Program-made: the position numbers and the translations under genes
Shown here: positions 52,532 to 59,525 of the stretch, piece by piece
Layout of the letters: each line of letters starts with the position of its first letter
How positions within the stretch are numbered: position 1 is the stretch's first letter
The notes under the pieces: generated by a model
What the model saw: the letters and a program-made list of their open reading frames with translations, nothing else
Told to the model about the DNA's origin: nothing
The model's database searches: none
Source: Metarhizobium sp017305935
GTDB taxonomy: Bacteria > Pseudomonadota > Alphaproteobacteria > Rhizobiales > Rhizobiaceae
Direction of reading: 5' to 3'
Assembly: GCF_029601685.1 (NCBI RefSeq)
Contig: NZ_JARRIR010000002.1
Coordinates: 372,001-436,000, forward strand
Length of the DNA stretch: 64,000 nt

Positions 52532-53760
52532 AGCAGGCTGAGCTGTTGCGGTTTCGGTTCGAACATCGTTCGCAGGTCGGAGCGGTCGGTCAGCTTCAGC
52601 GGCGACCAGCCCTCGGCGGCAACGAAGGCCTTGACCTTGCGGATCGAAACCCCAAGCCGCGCCAGATCCTCCAGCCGCAGCCGCCTGTGCGGCCGGGCGG
52701 AGAGGATCGATTTCACCGCCTTGGTGCCGAGTCCAGGCACCCTTAGCAGCATTTCCCGCGCCGCGCGGTTGACATCGACCGGAAATTTTGCGCGATGCGC
52801 AAGCGCCCAGGCGAGTTTCGGATCGAGATCGAGATCCAGCATCCCATCCTCGCGCCCGGAAACAATCTCGTTGATATCGAAACCATAGAAACGATAAAGC
52901 CAGTCCGCCTGGTAGAGCCGATGTTCGCGCATCAGCGGCGGCTTGACGAGCGGCAGGTTACGCGAGGCATCGGGGATAGGGCTGAAGGCGGAATAATAGA
53001 CGCGTTTCAAATCGTAGCTGCCATAGAGACGGGCGCTGGTCGAGAGAATTGCGGCATCACTGGCGCCATCGGCGCCGACGATCATCTGCGTGCTCTGCCC
53101 CGCCGGAACGAAGCGCTTGCGCCGGCCGGTCTGCAGGGTCGGCTCGCCGGCATCCTCGATCTTGAGCCTCAGATCGGCCATCGAGCGGCGGATATTGGCC
53201 GGTCGCTTTTCCGGCGCGAAGCGAGCAATACCGGCATCGGTCGGCAGTTCGATATTGATCGACAGGCGATCGGCATAAAGCCCCGCCTCTTCGATCAGCG
53301 CCGGCGAGGCCTCGGGGATGGTCTTGAGGTGGATATAGCCGCGAAAGCCATGGGTGATGCGCAAGGTCCGGGCGATGCGCACCATCTCTTCCATCGTATA
53401 ATCGGAGGAGCGAATAATGCCGGAAGACAGAAACAGCCCCTCGATATAATTGCGCCGATAGAATTCGATCGTCAGCCAGACGACCTCTTCGGCGGTAAAC
53501 CTTGCTCGTTCGACATTGCTGGAGGAGCGATTGACGCAATAGGCGCAGTCATAGATGCAGAAATTGGTCATCAGGATTTTCAGGAGGGAAATGCAGCGCC
53601 CGTCCGGGGCATAGGCATGGCAGATTCCGGAGCCTTCGGTCGAGCCCAGCCCGCCGCTTGCGGCCGAATCCCGTTTCGCCGTGCCGCTCGATGCGCAGGA
53701 GGCATCATATTTGGCGGCGTCGGACAGGATGGCAAGACGATCCTTCAGCGATTTCCTCAT
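52528..53760 (-). CDS. DNA repair-linked radical SAM protein (TIGR03916 type)
   Basis: 410 residues from MRKSLKDRLAILSDAAKYDA, a typical start for this family; the 22 codons upstream are rejected. Radical SAM cysteines are 68, 72 and 75 (NFCIYDCAYCVNRSS). A helix-hairpin-helix DNA-binding motif lies near the C-terminus (LLRVPGLGTKAVKSILSA). The family is found next to UDG genes and is annotated as putative DNA modification/repair; its substrate is not known. It is first in the operon with the UdgX fusion. A GTTC-N7-GTTC box begins 5 bp before the ATG. There is no clear Shine-Dalgarno sequence. Confidence 0.9.
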   Translation of the reverse strand: MRKSLKDRLAILSDAAKYDASCASSGTAKRDSAASGGLGSTEGSGICHAYAPDGRCISLLKILMTNFCIYDCAYCVNRSSSNVERARFTAEEVVWLTIEFYRRNYIEGLFLSSGIIRSSDYTMEEMVRIARTLRITHGFRGYIHLKTIPEASPALIEEAGLYADRLSINIELPTDAGIARFAPEKRPANIRRSMADLRLKIEDAGEPTLQTGRRKRFVPAGQSTQMIVGADGASDAAILSTSARLYGSYDLKRVYYSAFSPIPDASRNLPLVKPPLMREHRLYQADWLYRFYGFDINEIVSGREDGMLDLDLDPKLAWALAHRAKFPVDVNRAAREMLLRVPGLGTKAVKSILSARPHRRLRLEDLARLGVSIRKVKAFVAAEGWSPLKLTDRSDLRTMFEPKPQQLSLL

Positions 53761-53765
53761 TATTT

Positions 53766-53780
53766 GTTCACTATATGTTC
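53766..53780. promoter_or_regulatory. LexA (SOS) box upstream of radical SAM-udgX operon
   Basis: GTTC-ACTATAT-GTTC matches exactly the alphaproteobacterial LexA consensus GTTC-N7-GTTC (GAAC-N7-GAAC on the gene's strand). Confidence 0.8.
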
Positions 53781-53941
53781 CTTGTCGATGCGTCAAGCCA
53801 TCATCGCTGAAATTGCTGAAAAGCAAGCGACATCAAGGGAGAAGCTCAGGCGTCGTAAAAGGGCGCTTCCGGTACGGTTGCGAATTTTCTGGCCTTTTCG
53901 CCCTGCACTCTGCTATAACCGTTCAAATTGGTTTGTGACAT

Positions 53942-53977
53942 GGTTCCGAAGTTCCGCTTCGGAACCTGTTTCTTTTT
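53942..53977 (+). terminator. Intrinsic terminator in the greA leader
   Basis: GGTTCCGAAG-TTCCG-CTTCGGAACC, perfect 10-bp stem, then TGTTTCTTTTT. Plus-strand orientation and 42 bp before the greA ATG, with a TATAAC -10-like element upstream at 53914-53919. Since no plus-strand gene precedes it, it must act on the greA leader transcript. Confidence 0.75.
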
Positions 53978-54018
53978 GTGTCCGCCAATGAGCGATACGA
54001 GGTTCGAAGGACAGCAAA

Positions 54019-54495
54019 ATGGTTGATAAGGTACCGATGACACAGGGCGGGTTCGTCAAGCTGCAGGAAGAACTGCGCTGGCGCCAACAGGAAGAGCGCC
54101 CGCGAATCATCGAAGCGATCGCGGAAGCGCGCGCCCATGGCGACCTCTCGGAAAACGCCGAATACCATGCCGCCAAGGAAGCGCAGAGCCACAATGAAGG
54201 CCGCGTCGGCGAGCTGGAAGATCTGATCGCCCGCGCCGAAGTCATCGATCTCTCGAAAATGTCCGGCTCGACCATCAAGTTCGGCGCCACCGTCAAGCTG
54301 GTCGACGAGGATACCGAGGAAAAGAAGACCTACCAGATCGTCGGCGATCAGGAAGCCGATGTGAAGGCCGGCCGCATCTCCATTTCCTCGCCGATCGCCC
54401 GCGCGCTGATCGGCAAGGAAGTCGGCGATTCCATCGAGGTCAATGCGCCCGGCGGCTCAAAGGCCTACGAAATCCTGGCGATTTCCTGGGGCTGA
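54019..54495 (+). CDS. greA: Transcription elongation factor GreA
   Basis: 158 residues. N-terminal coiled coil (VPMTQGGFVKLQEELRWRQQ onward) with the acidic tip residues in HGDLSENAEYHAAKE, which stimulate RNA polymerase transcript cleavage, and a C-terminal FKBP-like domain (ISISSPIARALIGKEVGDSI). It rescues backtracked polymerase. It lies 30 bp upstream of the LPS glycosyltransferase, the same greA-lpsB arrangement known in Sinorhizobium. Confidence 0.96.
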   Translation: MVDKVPMTQGGFVKLQEELRWRQQEERPRIIEAIAEARAHGDLSENAEYHAAKEAQSHNEGRVGELEDLIARAEVIDLSKMSGSTIKFGATVKLVDEDTEEKKTYQIVGDQEADVKAGRISISSPIARALIGKEVGDSIEVNAPGGSKAYEILAISWG

Positions 54496-54525
54496 GACCA
54501 ACCGGACCGGCCAACGGAGTGTCGT

Positions 54526-55611
54526 GTGAGTGATGTGAGCGAGGTCGAGATCGTCGCGCCGAACTTCAAGCGGCGGCTGTCGGGAGTGACCTCGACGATC
54601 ATCCAGCTGGTGCCGGTGCAGGCGCGACTCGGCCAGCGCATCGCCACACTCGGCCCCGGCCTGCCCGCCGGCCTGCCGTGTATCTCTTTTTCCGATCTCC
54701 TGCGTTTCTGGACGCCGCCTTCACGGCGGCGTCGGCGCGTCTGGCATGCCCGCCGCAACATCGAGATGCTGCCGGCGCTCATGCTGCGCGACCTCCTGCG
54801 CATGCCGCTGAAGATCGTCTTCACCTCCGCCTCGCAGCGGCGCCATAGCGGCTGGACGAAATTTCTGGTTGGCCGCATGGATGCGGTGATCGCCACCAGC
54901 GCCCGCACCGCCGCTTACCTCACGGTCCCCAACACCGTCATCCGCCACGGCATCGACACCACGCGGTTCTCCCCGCCTGCCGACCGGGGCGCGGCAAAAA
55001 GCGCGCTCGGCCTCGATCCGGCGAAGAAAGTTGCCGGCTGCTTCGGTCGCGTCCGCCATCAGAAGGGCACGGATCTGTTCGTCGATGCGATGATCCGCCT
55101 GCTGCCCGCGCGGCCGGACTGGATCGCCGTCATCGCCGGCCGCGCCACCGCCAAGCATGCCGGCTTCGAAACCGAATTGAAGCAGCGCGTCGCGGCGGCG
55201 GGATTGGCGGATCGTATCCTGTTCGTCGGCGAGCACACCAATATCAATGACTGGTATCGTGCATTGGACCTGTTCATCGCCCCGCAGCGCTGGGAAGGGT
55301 TCGGCCTGACGCCGCTGGAAGCCATGGCCAGCGCCGTGCCTGTGGTCGCGACCGATGTCGGTGCCTTCCCGGAACTGGTGATTTACGGTAAATCGGAGAT
55401 CGGCGCCGTCATTCCCGCCGCCGATCTCGACGCCATGGCAGCGACAAGCGCCGCCTTCATGGATGACGACGCCCGCCGCGAACAGGCGGGCGCGCGCGGA
55501 CGCGATCACGTCATCGAGAATTTCAGCATCGAGGGCGAGGCCCTGGCGATCGGCGCCATCTATGAAGCGCTGCTGCGCGGAGAGCCGTTACCGGCCCTCA
55601 CTCCGGCCTAG
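54526..55611 (+). CDS. lpcC: LPS core glycosyltransferase, LpcC/LpsB-like
   Basis: 361 residues from a GTG start. GT4 family (GT-B fold): the second domain has GCFGRVRHQKGTDLFVDAMI, IAPQRWEGFGLTPLEAMASA (E-x7-E motif) and VVATDVGAFPEL. The R. leguminosarum homologue LpcC adds mannose to the LPS core, and the S. meliloti homologue LpsB follows greA as here. Cytoplasmic, acting on the lipid A-core acceptor at the inner membrane. Its stop overlaps the stop of the converging lrp gene by 4 bp. Confidence 0.9.
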   Translation: MSDVSEVEIVAPNFKRRLSGVTSTIIQLVPVQARLGQRIATLGPGLPAGLPCISFSDLLRFWTPPSRRRRRVWHARRNIEMLPALMLRDLLRMPLKIVFTSASQRRHSGWTKFLVGRMDAVIATSARTAAYLTVPNTVIRHGIDTTRFSPPADRGAAKSALGLDPAKKVAGCFGRVRHQKGTDLFVDAMIRLLPARPDWIAVIAGRATAKHAGFETELKQRVAAAGLADRILFVGEHTNINDWYRALDLFIAPQRWEGFGLTPLEAMASAVPVVATDVGAFPELVIYGKSEIGAVIPAADLDAMAATSAAFMDDDARREQAGARGRDHVIENFSIEGEALAIGAIYEALLRGEPLPALTPA

Positions 55612-56072
55612 ATTTCCACCAGCCCGATCTTTTTGACCTGGCGGATGGTCAGCATGGTGCGCACCGTGTCCACATGCTCGTTGGCGGTCAGCACCTCGAT
55701 CACGAAATCCTGGAAATGCGTCAGGTTTTCGGCCACGCAATGCAGCAGGAAGTCGCTGTCGCCCGAAACCATCCACGCCTGGCGCACCAACAGCCATTCG
55801 GTGGTCGCGGCCGCAAAGGCCTTGAGATTGGCCTCGGACTGGTGTTTAAGCCCGACCATGCAGAAGGCAACGAGGTCGAAGCCGAGCGCCGGCGCATTCA
55901 GCATCGCGTGATAGCCCTCGACGATGCCCGATTCTTCAAGCTTGCGCACCCGCCGCAGGCAGGGGGGCGCGGAGATGCCGACGCGGTCGGCCAGTTCTAC
56001 ATTGGTGATCCGCCCGTCGCGTTGCAATTCGCGCAGGATTTTAAGGTCAATGGCATCGAGTTCGGCACGCAC
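55608..56072 (-). CDS. Lrp/AsnC-family transcriptional regulator
   Basis: 154 residues from a GTG start; TGGAGACC lies upstream and the length is the family norm, so the 46 extra codons above it are rejected. N-terminal HTH (LDAIDLKILRELQRDGRITN, VELADRVGISAPPCLRRVRK), C-terminal RAM domain (GFDLVAFCMVGLKHQS, WMVSGDSDFLLHCVAEN). Amino-acid-responsive regulator. It is divergent from trxB across 226 bp, and the genes are conserved neighbours in related genomes. Confidence 0.92.
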   Translation of the reverse strand: MRAELDAIDLKILRELQRDGRITNVELADRVGISAPPCLRRVRKLEESGIVEGYHAMLNAPALGFDLVAFCMVGLKHQSEANLKAFAAATTEWLLVRQAWMVSGDSDFLLHCVAENLTHFQDFVIEVLTANEHVDTVRTMLTIRQVKKIGLVEI

Positions 56073-56298
56073 CGGAAAGGTCTCCAGAATCTTTTCGTTT
56101 CTTTTAAACGAAGTCGCGAGATACGCAAGAATGTGTCCCTGTTGCGACCGATTATTACCGCGTGCCAAAAGCCCTGTTATTAACGCAACCCTGCCCTTGA
56201 ATATTTGCATGGAGCAATCGTAAACTGAGCCCCATATACGGGCGGCTTCATGCCTGACGCGCCGGCGCGAGCGCGCGACGAATTCGAAAGGAACGATT

Positions 56299-57273
56299 AT
56301 GAACGCCCGTCATACCAAGGTCCTGATCATCGGATCCGGCCCGGCCGGCTATACGGCCGCCATCTACGCGGCGCGTGCCATGCTGAAGCCGGTGCTGATC
56401 GCTGGCATGGAGCAAGGCGGCCAGTTGATGATCACCACCGATGTCGAGAATTATCCGGGCTATGCCGAGCCCGTCCAAGGTCCGTGGATGATGGAGCAGA
56501 TGCTCAAGCAGGCGACCCATGTCGGTGCCGAGATCGTCAACGACCTCGTGACCTCGGTCGAACTCTCCCATCGCCCCTTCTCGGTGAAGACCGATTCGGG
56601 TGAAAACTGGACCGCGGATACGCTGATCATCGCCACCGGCGCCAAGGCCAAGTGGCTGGGAATCGAAAGCGAGCAGCACTTCCAGGGGTTCGGCGTTTCC
56701 GCCTGCGCCACCTGCGACGGCTTCTTCTATCGCAACCGCGATGTGATCGTGGTCGGCGGTGGCAATTCCGCCGTCGAGGAGGCGCTGTATCTGTCGAACA
56801 TCGCCCGCAGCGTGACGGTTGTGCATCGCCGAGAGGGCTTCCGCGCCGAAAAAATCCTGCAGGAACGGCTGTTTGCCAAGGAGAACGTCAAAATTCTCTG
56901 GAACACCGAGATTGCCGAAATCACCGGCACGCCGGCCAAACCGCCGATGCCGCCGTCGGTCACCGGCGCCAGGCTGCGCGATACGAAAACCAGCGCCATC
57001 ACCGAAATGCCGATCGACGGCGTCTTCGTCGCCATCGGCCATGCGCCGGCGGTCGAACTGTTCAAGGACCAGATCAGGCTGAAATCGAACGGCTATATCT
57101 GGACGGCGCCGGATTCGACGGCGACCACCGTCGAGGGCGTTTTCGCCGCCGGCGACGTCACCGACGACACCTTCCGGCAGGCGATCACCGCCGCCGGCAT
57201 GGGCTGCATGGCGGCGCTCGAGGCCGAGCGCTATCTCGCCGGCATCGAAACCGTGGCCATCGCGGCCGAGTAG
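56299..57273 (+). CDS. trxB: Thioredoxin reductase
   Basis: 324 residues. FAD-binding GSGPAGYTAAIYAARA at the N-terminus, redox-active Cys136-AT-Cys139 (SACATCDGFF), NADPH-binding VVGGGNSAVEEALYLS, and GVFAAGDVTDDTFRQ at the C-terminus. It reduces thioredoxin with NADPH. The ATG follows GAAAGGAACG. It lies 65 bp upstream of lsrB on the same strand, possibly co-transcribed with this redox-responsive regulator. Confidence 0.97.
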   Translation: MNARHTKVLIIGSGPAGYTAAIYAARAMLKPVLIAGMEQGGQLMITTDVENYPGYAEPVQGPWMMEQMLKQATHVGAEIVNDLVTSVELSHRPFSVKTDSGENWTADTLIIATGAKAKWLGIESEQHFQGFGVSACATCDGFFYRNRDVIVVGGGNSAVEEALYLSNIARSVTVVHRREGFRAEKILQERLFAKENVKILWNTEIAEITGTPAKPPMPPSVTGARLRDTKTSAITEMPIDGVFVAIGHAPAVELFKDQIRLKSNGYIWTAPDSTATTVEGVFAAGDVTDDTFRQAITAAGMGCMAALEAERYLAGIETVAIAAE

Positions 57274-57338
57274 AGTTGCGCATTTCCGGGGTGGAAAACC
57301 GTTAAACACTTTTCCAGGAAATGCTTTAAGGGGGAATC

Positions 57339-58250
57339 ATGAGGGGCGCAGGAATGCCGCTGGACTGGGACAAGCTGCGGATTTTTCATGCCGCGGCGGA
57401 GGCCGGTTCGTTCACCCATGCGGCCGACAAGCTGCACCTCTCGCAATCCGCCATCAGCCGTCAGGTCAGCGCGCTGGAGCAGGATGTCGGCGTCAAGCTC
57501 TTCCATCGCCATGCGCGCGGCCTGATCCTCACAGAACAGGGCGAACTGCTGTACCGCACCGCCCATGAAGTGCTGCTCAAGCTTGAAACCGTGAAGATGC
57601 AACTCACGGAAACCACGGAGAAGCCAAGCGGCCGCCTGCGCGTCACCACGACGGTCGGGCTCGGCCAGGGCTGGCTGACCGACAAGATTCAGGAATTCCT
57701 GCAGCTTTACCCGGATGTGCAGATCCAACTGATCCTCGACAACGAGGAACTGGACGTCAACATGCGCCATGCCGATTGCGCCATCCGCCTGCGCCAGCCG
57801 CAGCAATCGGACCTTATCCAGCGCAAGCTGTTCACCGTGCATATGCACGTCTATGCCGCCCCCTCCTATATCAACCGCTATGGCGAGCCGCAGTCGATCG
57901 AGGACCTGGACAATCACCGGATCATCTCCTTCGGCGAACCGGCGCCGAACTATCTGCTCGACGTCAACTGGCTGGAAGTCGCCGGGCGTTCGTCGGACAA
58001 CAAGCGGGTGCCGCACCTGCAAATCAACAGCCAGACTTCGATCAAGCGCGCCTGCCTGCTCGGCATCGGCATCGCCTGCCTGCCGGATTATATCGTCGGG
58101 CGCGATCCGGGCCTCATCCAGCTCGCCATCAATGCCGATGTGCCGTCCTTCGACACCTATTTCTGCTATCCCGACGAAATGAAGAACGCCGCAAAGCTGA
58201 AGGCATTCCGCGATTTCATCGTTTCCAAGGCCCGCAACTGGAATTTTTAA
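57339..58250 (+). CDS. lsrB: LysR-family regulator LsrB/VtlR
   Basis: 303 residues; AAGGGGGAATC before the ATG favours this start over the ATG at 57354 (MPLDWDKLRIFHAAA). N-terminal HTH (SFTHAADKLHLSQSAISRQV), effector domain with cysteines in HADCAIRL, RACLLGIGIACLP and YFCYPDE. The synteny trxB-lsrB-AbcR sRNA-ArsR is as in Sinorhizobium and Agrobacterium. LsrB/VtlR is a redox-responsive regulator needed for symbiosis or virulence in relatives and it activates AbcR-type sRNA genes; here three such genes follow. Confidence 0.92.
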   Translation: MRGAGMPLDWDKLRIFHAAAEAGSFTHAADKLHLSQSAISRQVSALEQDVGVKLFHRHARGLILTEQGELLYRTAHEVLLKLETVKMQLTETTEKPSGRLRVTTTVGLGQGWLTDKIQEFLQLYPDVQIQLILDNEELDVNMRHADCAIRLRQPQQSDLIQRKLFTVHMHVYAAPSYINRYGEPQSIEDLDNHRIISFGEPAPNYLLDVNWLEVAGRSSDNKRVPHLQINSQTSIKRACLLGIGIACLPDYIVGRDPGLIQLAINADVPSFDTYFCYPDEMKNAAKLKAFRDFIVSKARNWNF

Positions 58251-58429
58251 AAAGCAGGTTTGCGTCGCCTCCGCAGCACGGACGCCCGTGACACAACCCG
58301 ATATTATCGATTGATTACATGGATTTATCGCAGTTTTCCGAGGCTAAAAACAACTTTCGCGACAGTTTTCATCGATCGCCACGCCTGGAGAGTTGCGGTT
58401 TCCGCATGACAGCCATGCGCAAATGCCTC

Positions 58430-58458
58430 TTGAAACCTGCCTGAATACACACCATATC
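58430..58458 (+). promoter_or_regulatory. Promoter of AbcR copy 1
   Basis: -35 TTGAAA (58430-58435), 17-bp spacer, -10 CATATC (58453-58458), about 7 bp before the predicted RNA start. Confidence 0.6.
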
Positions 58459-58464
58459 ACCCTC

Positions 58465-58582
58465 AGCTGATGCATATGGCGGCTTTTTCCTCCCAGTGCC
58501 GCCGCAGCAGCTGTTCCCCTCTGGAGGTTGAAGAACCTTCACACTTACGGGCCGCGGAATTTTCCGGCGGCCCATTTTTTTT
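58465..58582 (+). ncRNA. AbcR-family small RNA, copy 1
   Basis: About 118 nt. It contains two segments shared by all three copies: CCTCCCAGTGCCGCCGCA (58489-58506) and CTGGAGGTTGAAGAACCTTC (58521-58540). Both are C/U- or hairpin-presented anti-Shine-Dalgarno elements typical of AbcR (alpha-r15) RNAs, which act with Hfq to repress ABC-transporter mRNAs. It ends in its own terminator hairpin (GGGCCGC...GCGGCCC) with eight Ts. This copy has the most divergent promoter and terminator. Ends are inferred from the -10 element and T-tract. Confidence 0.85.
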
Positions 58583-58682
58583 GCTCTCTTGCGTTCAGTC
58601 TGGCTTACGCTGCCGTCCGCAATGCGAGTGACGATTTTACCAGATGGTCAAAAAATGCATGGCCGCCCCGCGTTTTCGTTCA

Positions 58683-58711
58683 TTGTGCCCTGCACAAAAA
58701 TCAACCATATT
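58683..58711 (+). promoter_or_regulatory. Promoter of AbcR copy 2
   Basis: -35 TTGTGC (58683-58688), 17-bp spacer, -10 CATATT (58706-58711). The ~60 bp upstream (from AAATGCATGGC near 58652) are nearly identical to those of copy 3 and may hold the LsrB/VtlR site. Confidence 0.65.
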
Positions 58712-58717
58712 GCACCC

Positions 58718-58836
58718 AGCTAATGCACATGGCGGTTTTCCTCCCAGTGCCGCCGCACTAGCTGTTCCCCTCTGGAGGTTGAAGAACCTTCACACTTAAA
58801 AGGGCCTTGGAGACACTCCAATGGCCCTCTTTTTTT
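58718..58836 (+). ncRNA. AbcR-family small RNA, copy 2
   Basis: About 119 nt with the same CTCCCAGTGCCGCCGCA and CTGGAGGTTGAAGAACCTTC elements. The terminator is AGGGCC-TTGGAGACACTCCAAT-GGCCCT followed by seven Ts, identical in copy 3 except for one base. Confidence 0.87.
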
Positions 58837-58900
58837 GCCAGCGATGCCAGTTTCTTTACCAACCGGTTAAAAATGCATGGCTGCCCTGCGTTTTCGCTCG

Positions 58901-58929
58901 TTGTGCCCTGCACAAAAATCGACCATATG
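58901..58929 (+). promoter_or_regulatory. Promoter of AbcR copy 3
   Basis: -35 TTGTGC (58901-58906), 17-bp spacer, -10 CATATG (58924-58929). Confidence 0.65.
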
Positions 58930-58935
58930 AAAGGC

Positions 58936-59056
58936 AGCTAATGCACATGGCGGCTTTTTCCTCCCAGTGCCGCCGCACTAGCTGTTCCCCTCTGGAGGTT
59001 GAAGAACCTTCACACTTAAAAGGGCCTTGGAGACACTCCAACGGCCCTCTTTTTTT
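58936..59056 (+). ncRNA. AbcR-family small RNA, copy 3
   Basis: About 121 nt, nearly the same as copy 2 in promoter, body and terminator (seven Ts at 59050-59056), so copies 2 and 3 look like a recent duplication with a 218-220 bp period. It lies 104 bp upstream of the ArsR gene. Confidence 0.87.
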
Positions 59057-59117
59057 GCCCGCATTTCTTCTGCGCCATCCATCGATCACGCTGTCGTGAG
59101 TTGCCATATCGAAGTTC

Positions 59118-59150
59118 ATCGATACATATATCGATAAATCGCGATATATC
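59118..59150. promoter_or_regulatory. Candidate ArsR operator
   Basis: ATCGAT (59118-59123), ATCGAT (59130-59135) and ATCGCGAT (59138-59145) lie within 30 bp upstream of the ArsR ATG, embedded in an AT-rich, symmetric stretch. Typical of an autoregulated ArsR dyad region. Confidence 0.5.
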
Positions 59151-59160
59151 ATTGAGCCGC

Positions 59161-59496
59161 ATGATGAACACCGACGACATCCTCAAGGCGCTCGCCCACC
59201 CTGCCCGGCTGCAGATCCTGCTGTGGTTGCGCGAACCGGAACTGCATTTTTCCAGCCAGACGCATCCGCTCGACCTCGGCGTGTGCGCCAGCCAGTTCGA
59301 GCGTTGCGGATTGTCGCAATCGACGGTGTCGTCGCATCTGGCCGTGCTGCAACGCGCTGGCCTTGTGACGTCGCAGCGGCTCGGCCAGTGGATTTTCTAT
59401 CGCCGCAACGAAGCCACCATCGCCGCCTTTCTGGCGGAGCTGTCGAGCCTCCTCGAATCCGGCGAAAGCCGGCCCCTCCCAACCCGATCCGAATGA
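59161..59496 (+). CDS. ArsR-family winged-helix regulator
   Basis: 111 residues from MMNTDDILKALAHPARLQIL (ATG at 59161 or 59164). The winged HTH is clear: ERCGLSQSTVSSHLAVLQRAG, LVTSQRLGQWIFYRRNEATI. The arsenic CxC of classical ArsR is not in helix 3; the cysteines present (VCASQFERCG) could serve redox or electrophile sensing. It is followed 29 bp later by the Old Yellow Enzyme gene and most likely represses it and itself. Confidence 0.9.
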   Translation: MMNTDDILKALAHPARLQILLWLREPELHFSSQTHPLDLGVCASQFERCGLSQSTVSSHLAVLQRAGLVTSQRLGQWIFYRRNEATIAAFLAELSSLLESGESRPLPTRSE

Positions 59497-59525
59497 CCAA
59501 CCGAATTTCAATGAAAGGTCAGACA

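Noticed and set aside
58430..59056. A CRISPR array or transposon repeats
   Set aside because: The repeat units are ~120 nt with internal promoters and terminators and unequal spacing; no short direct repeats with unique spacers.
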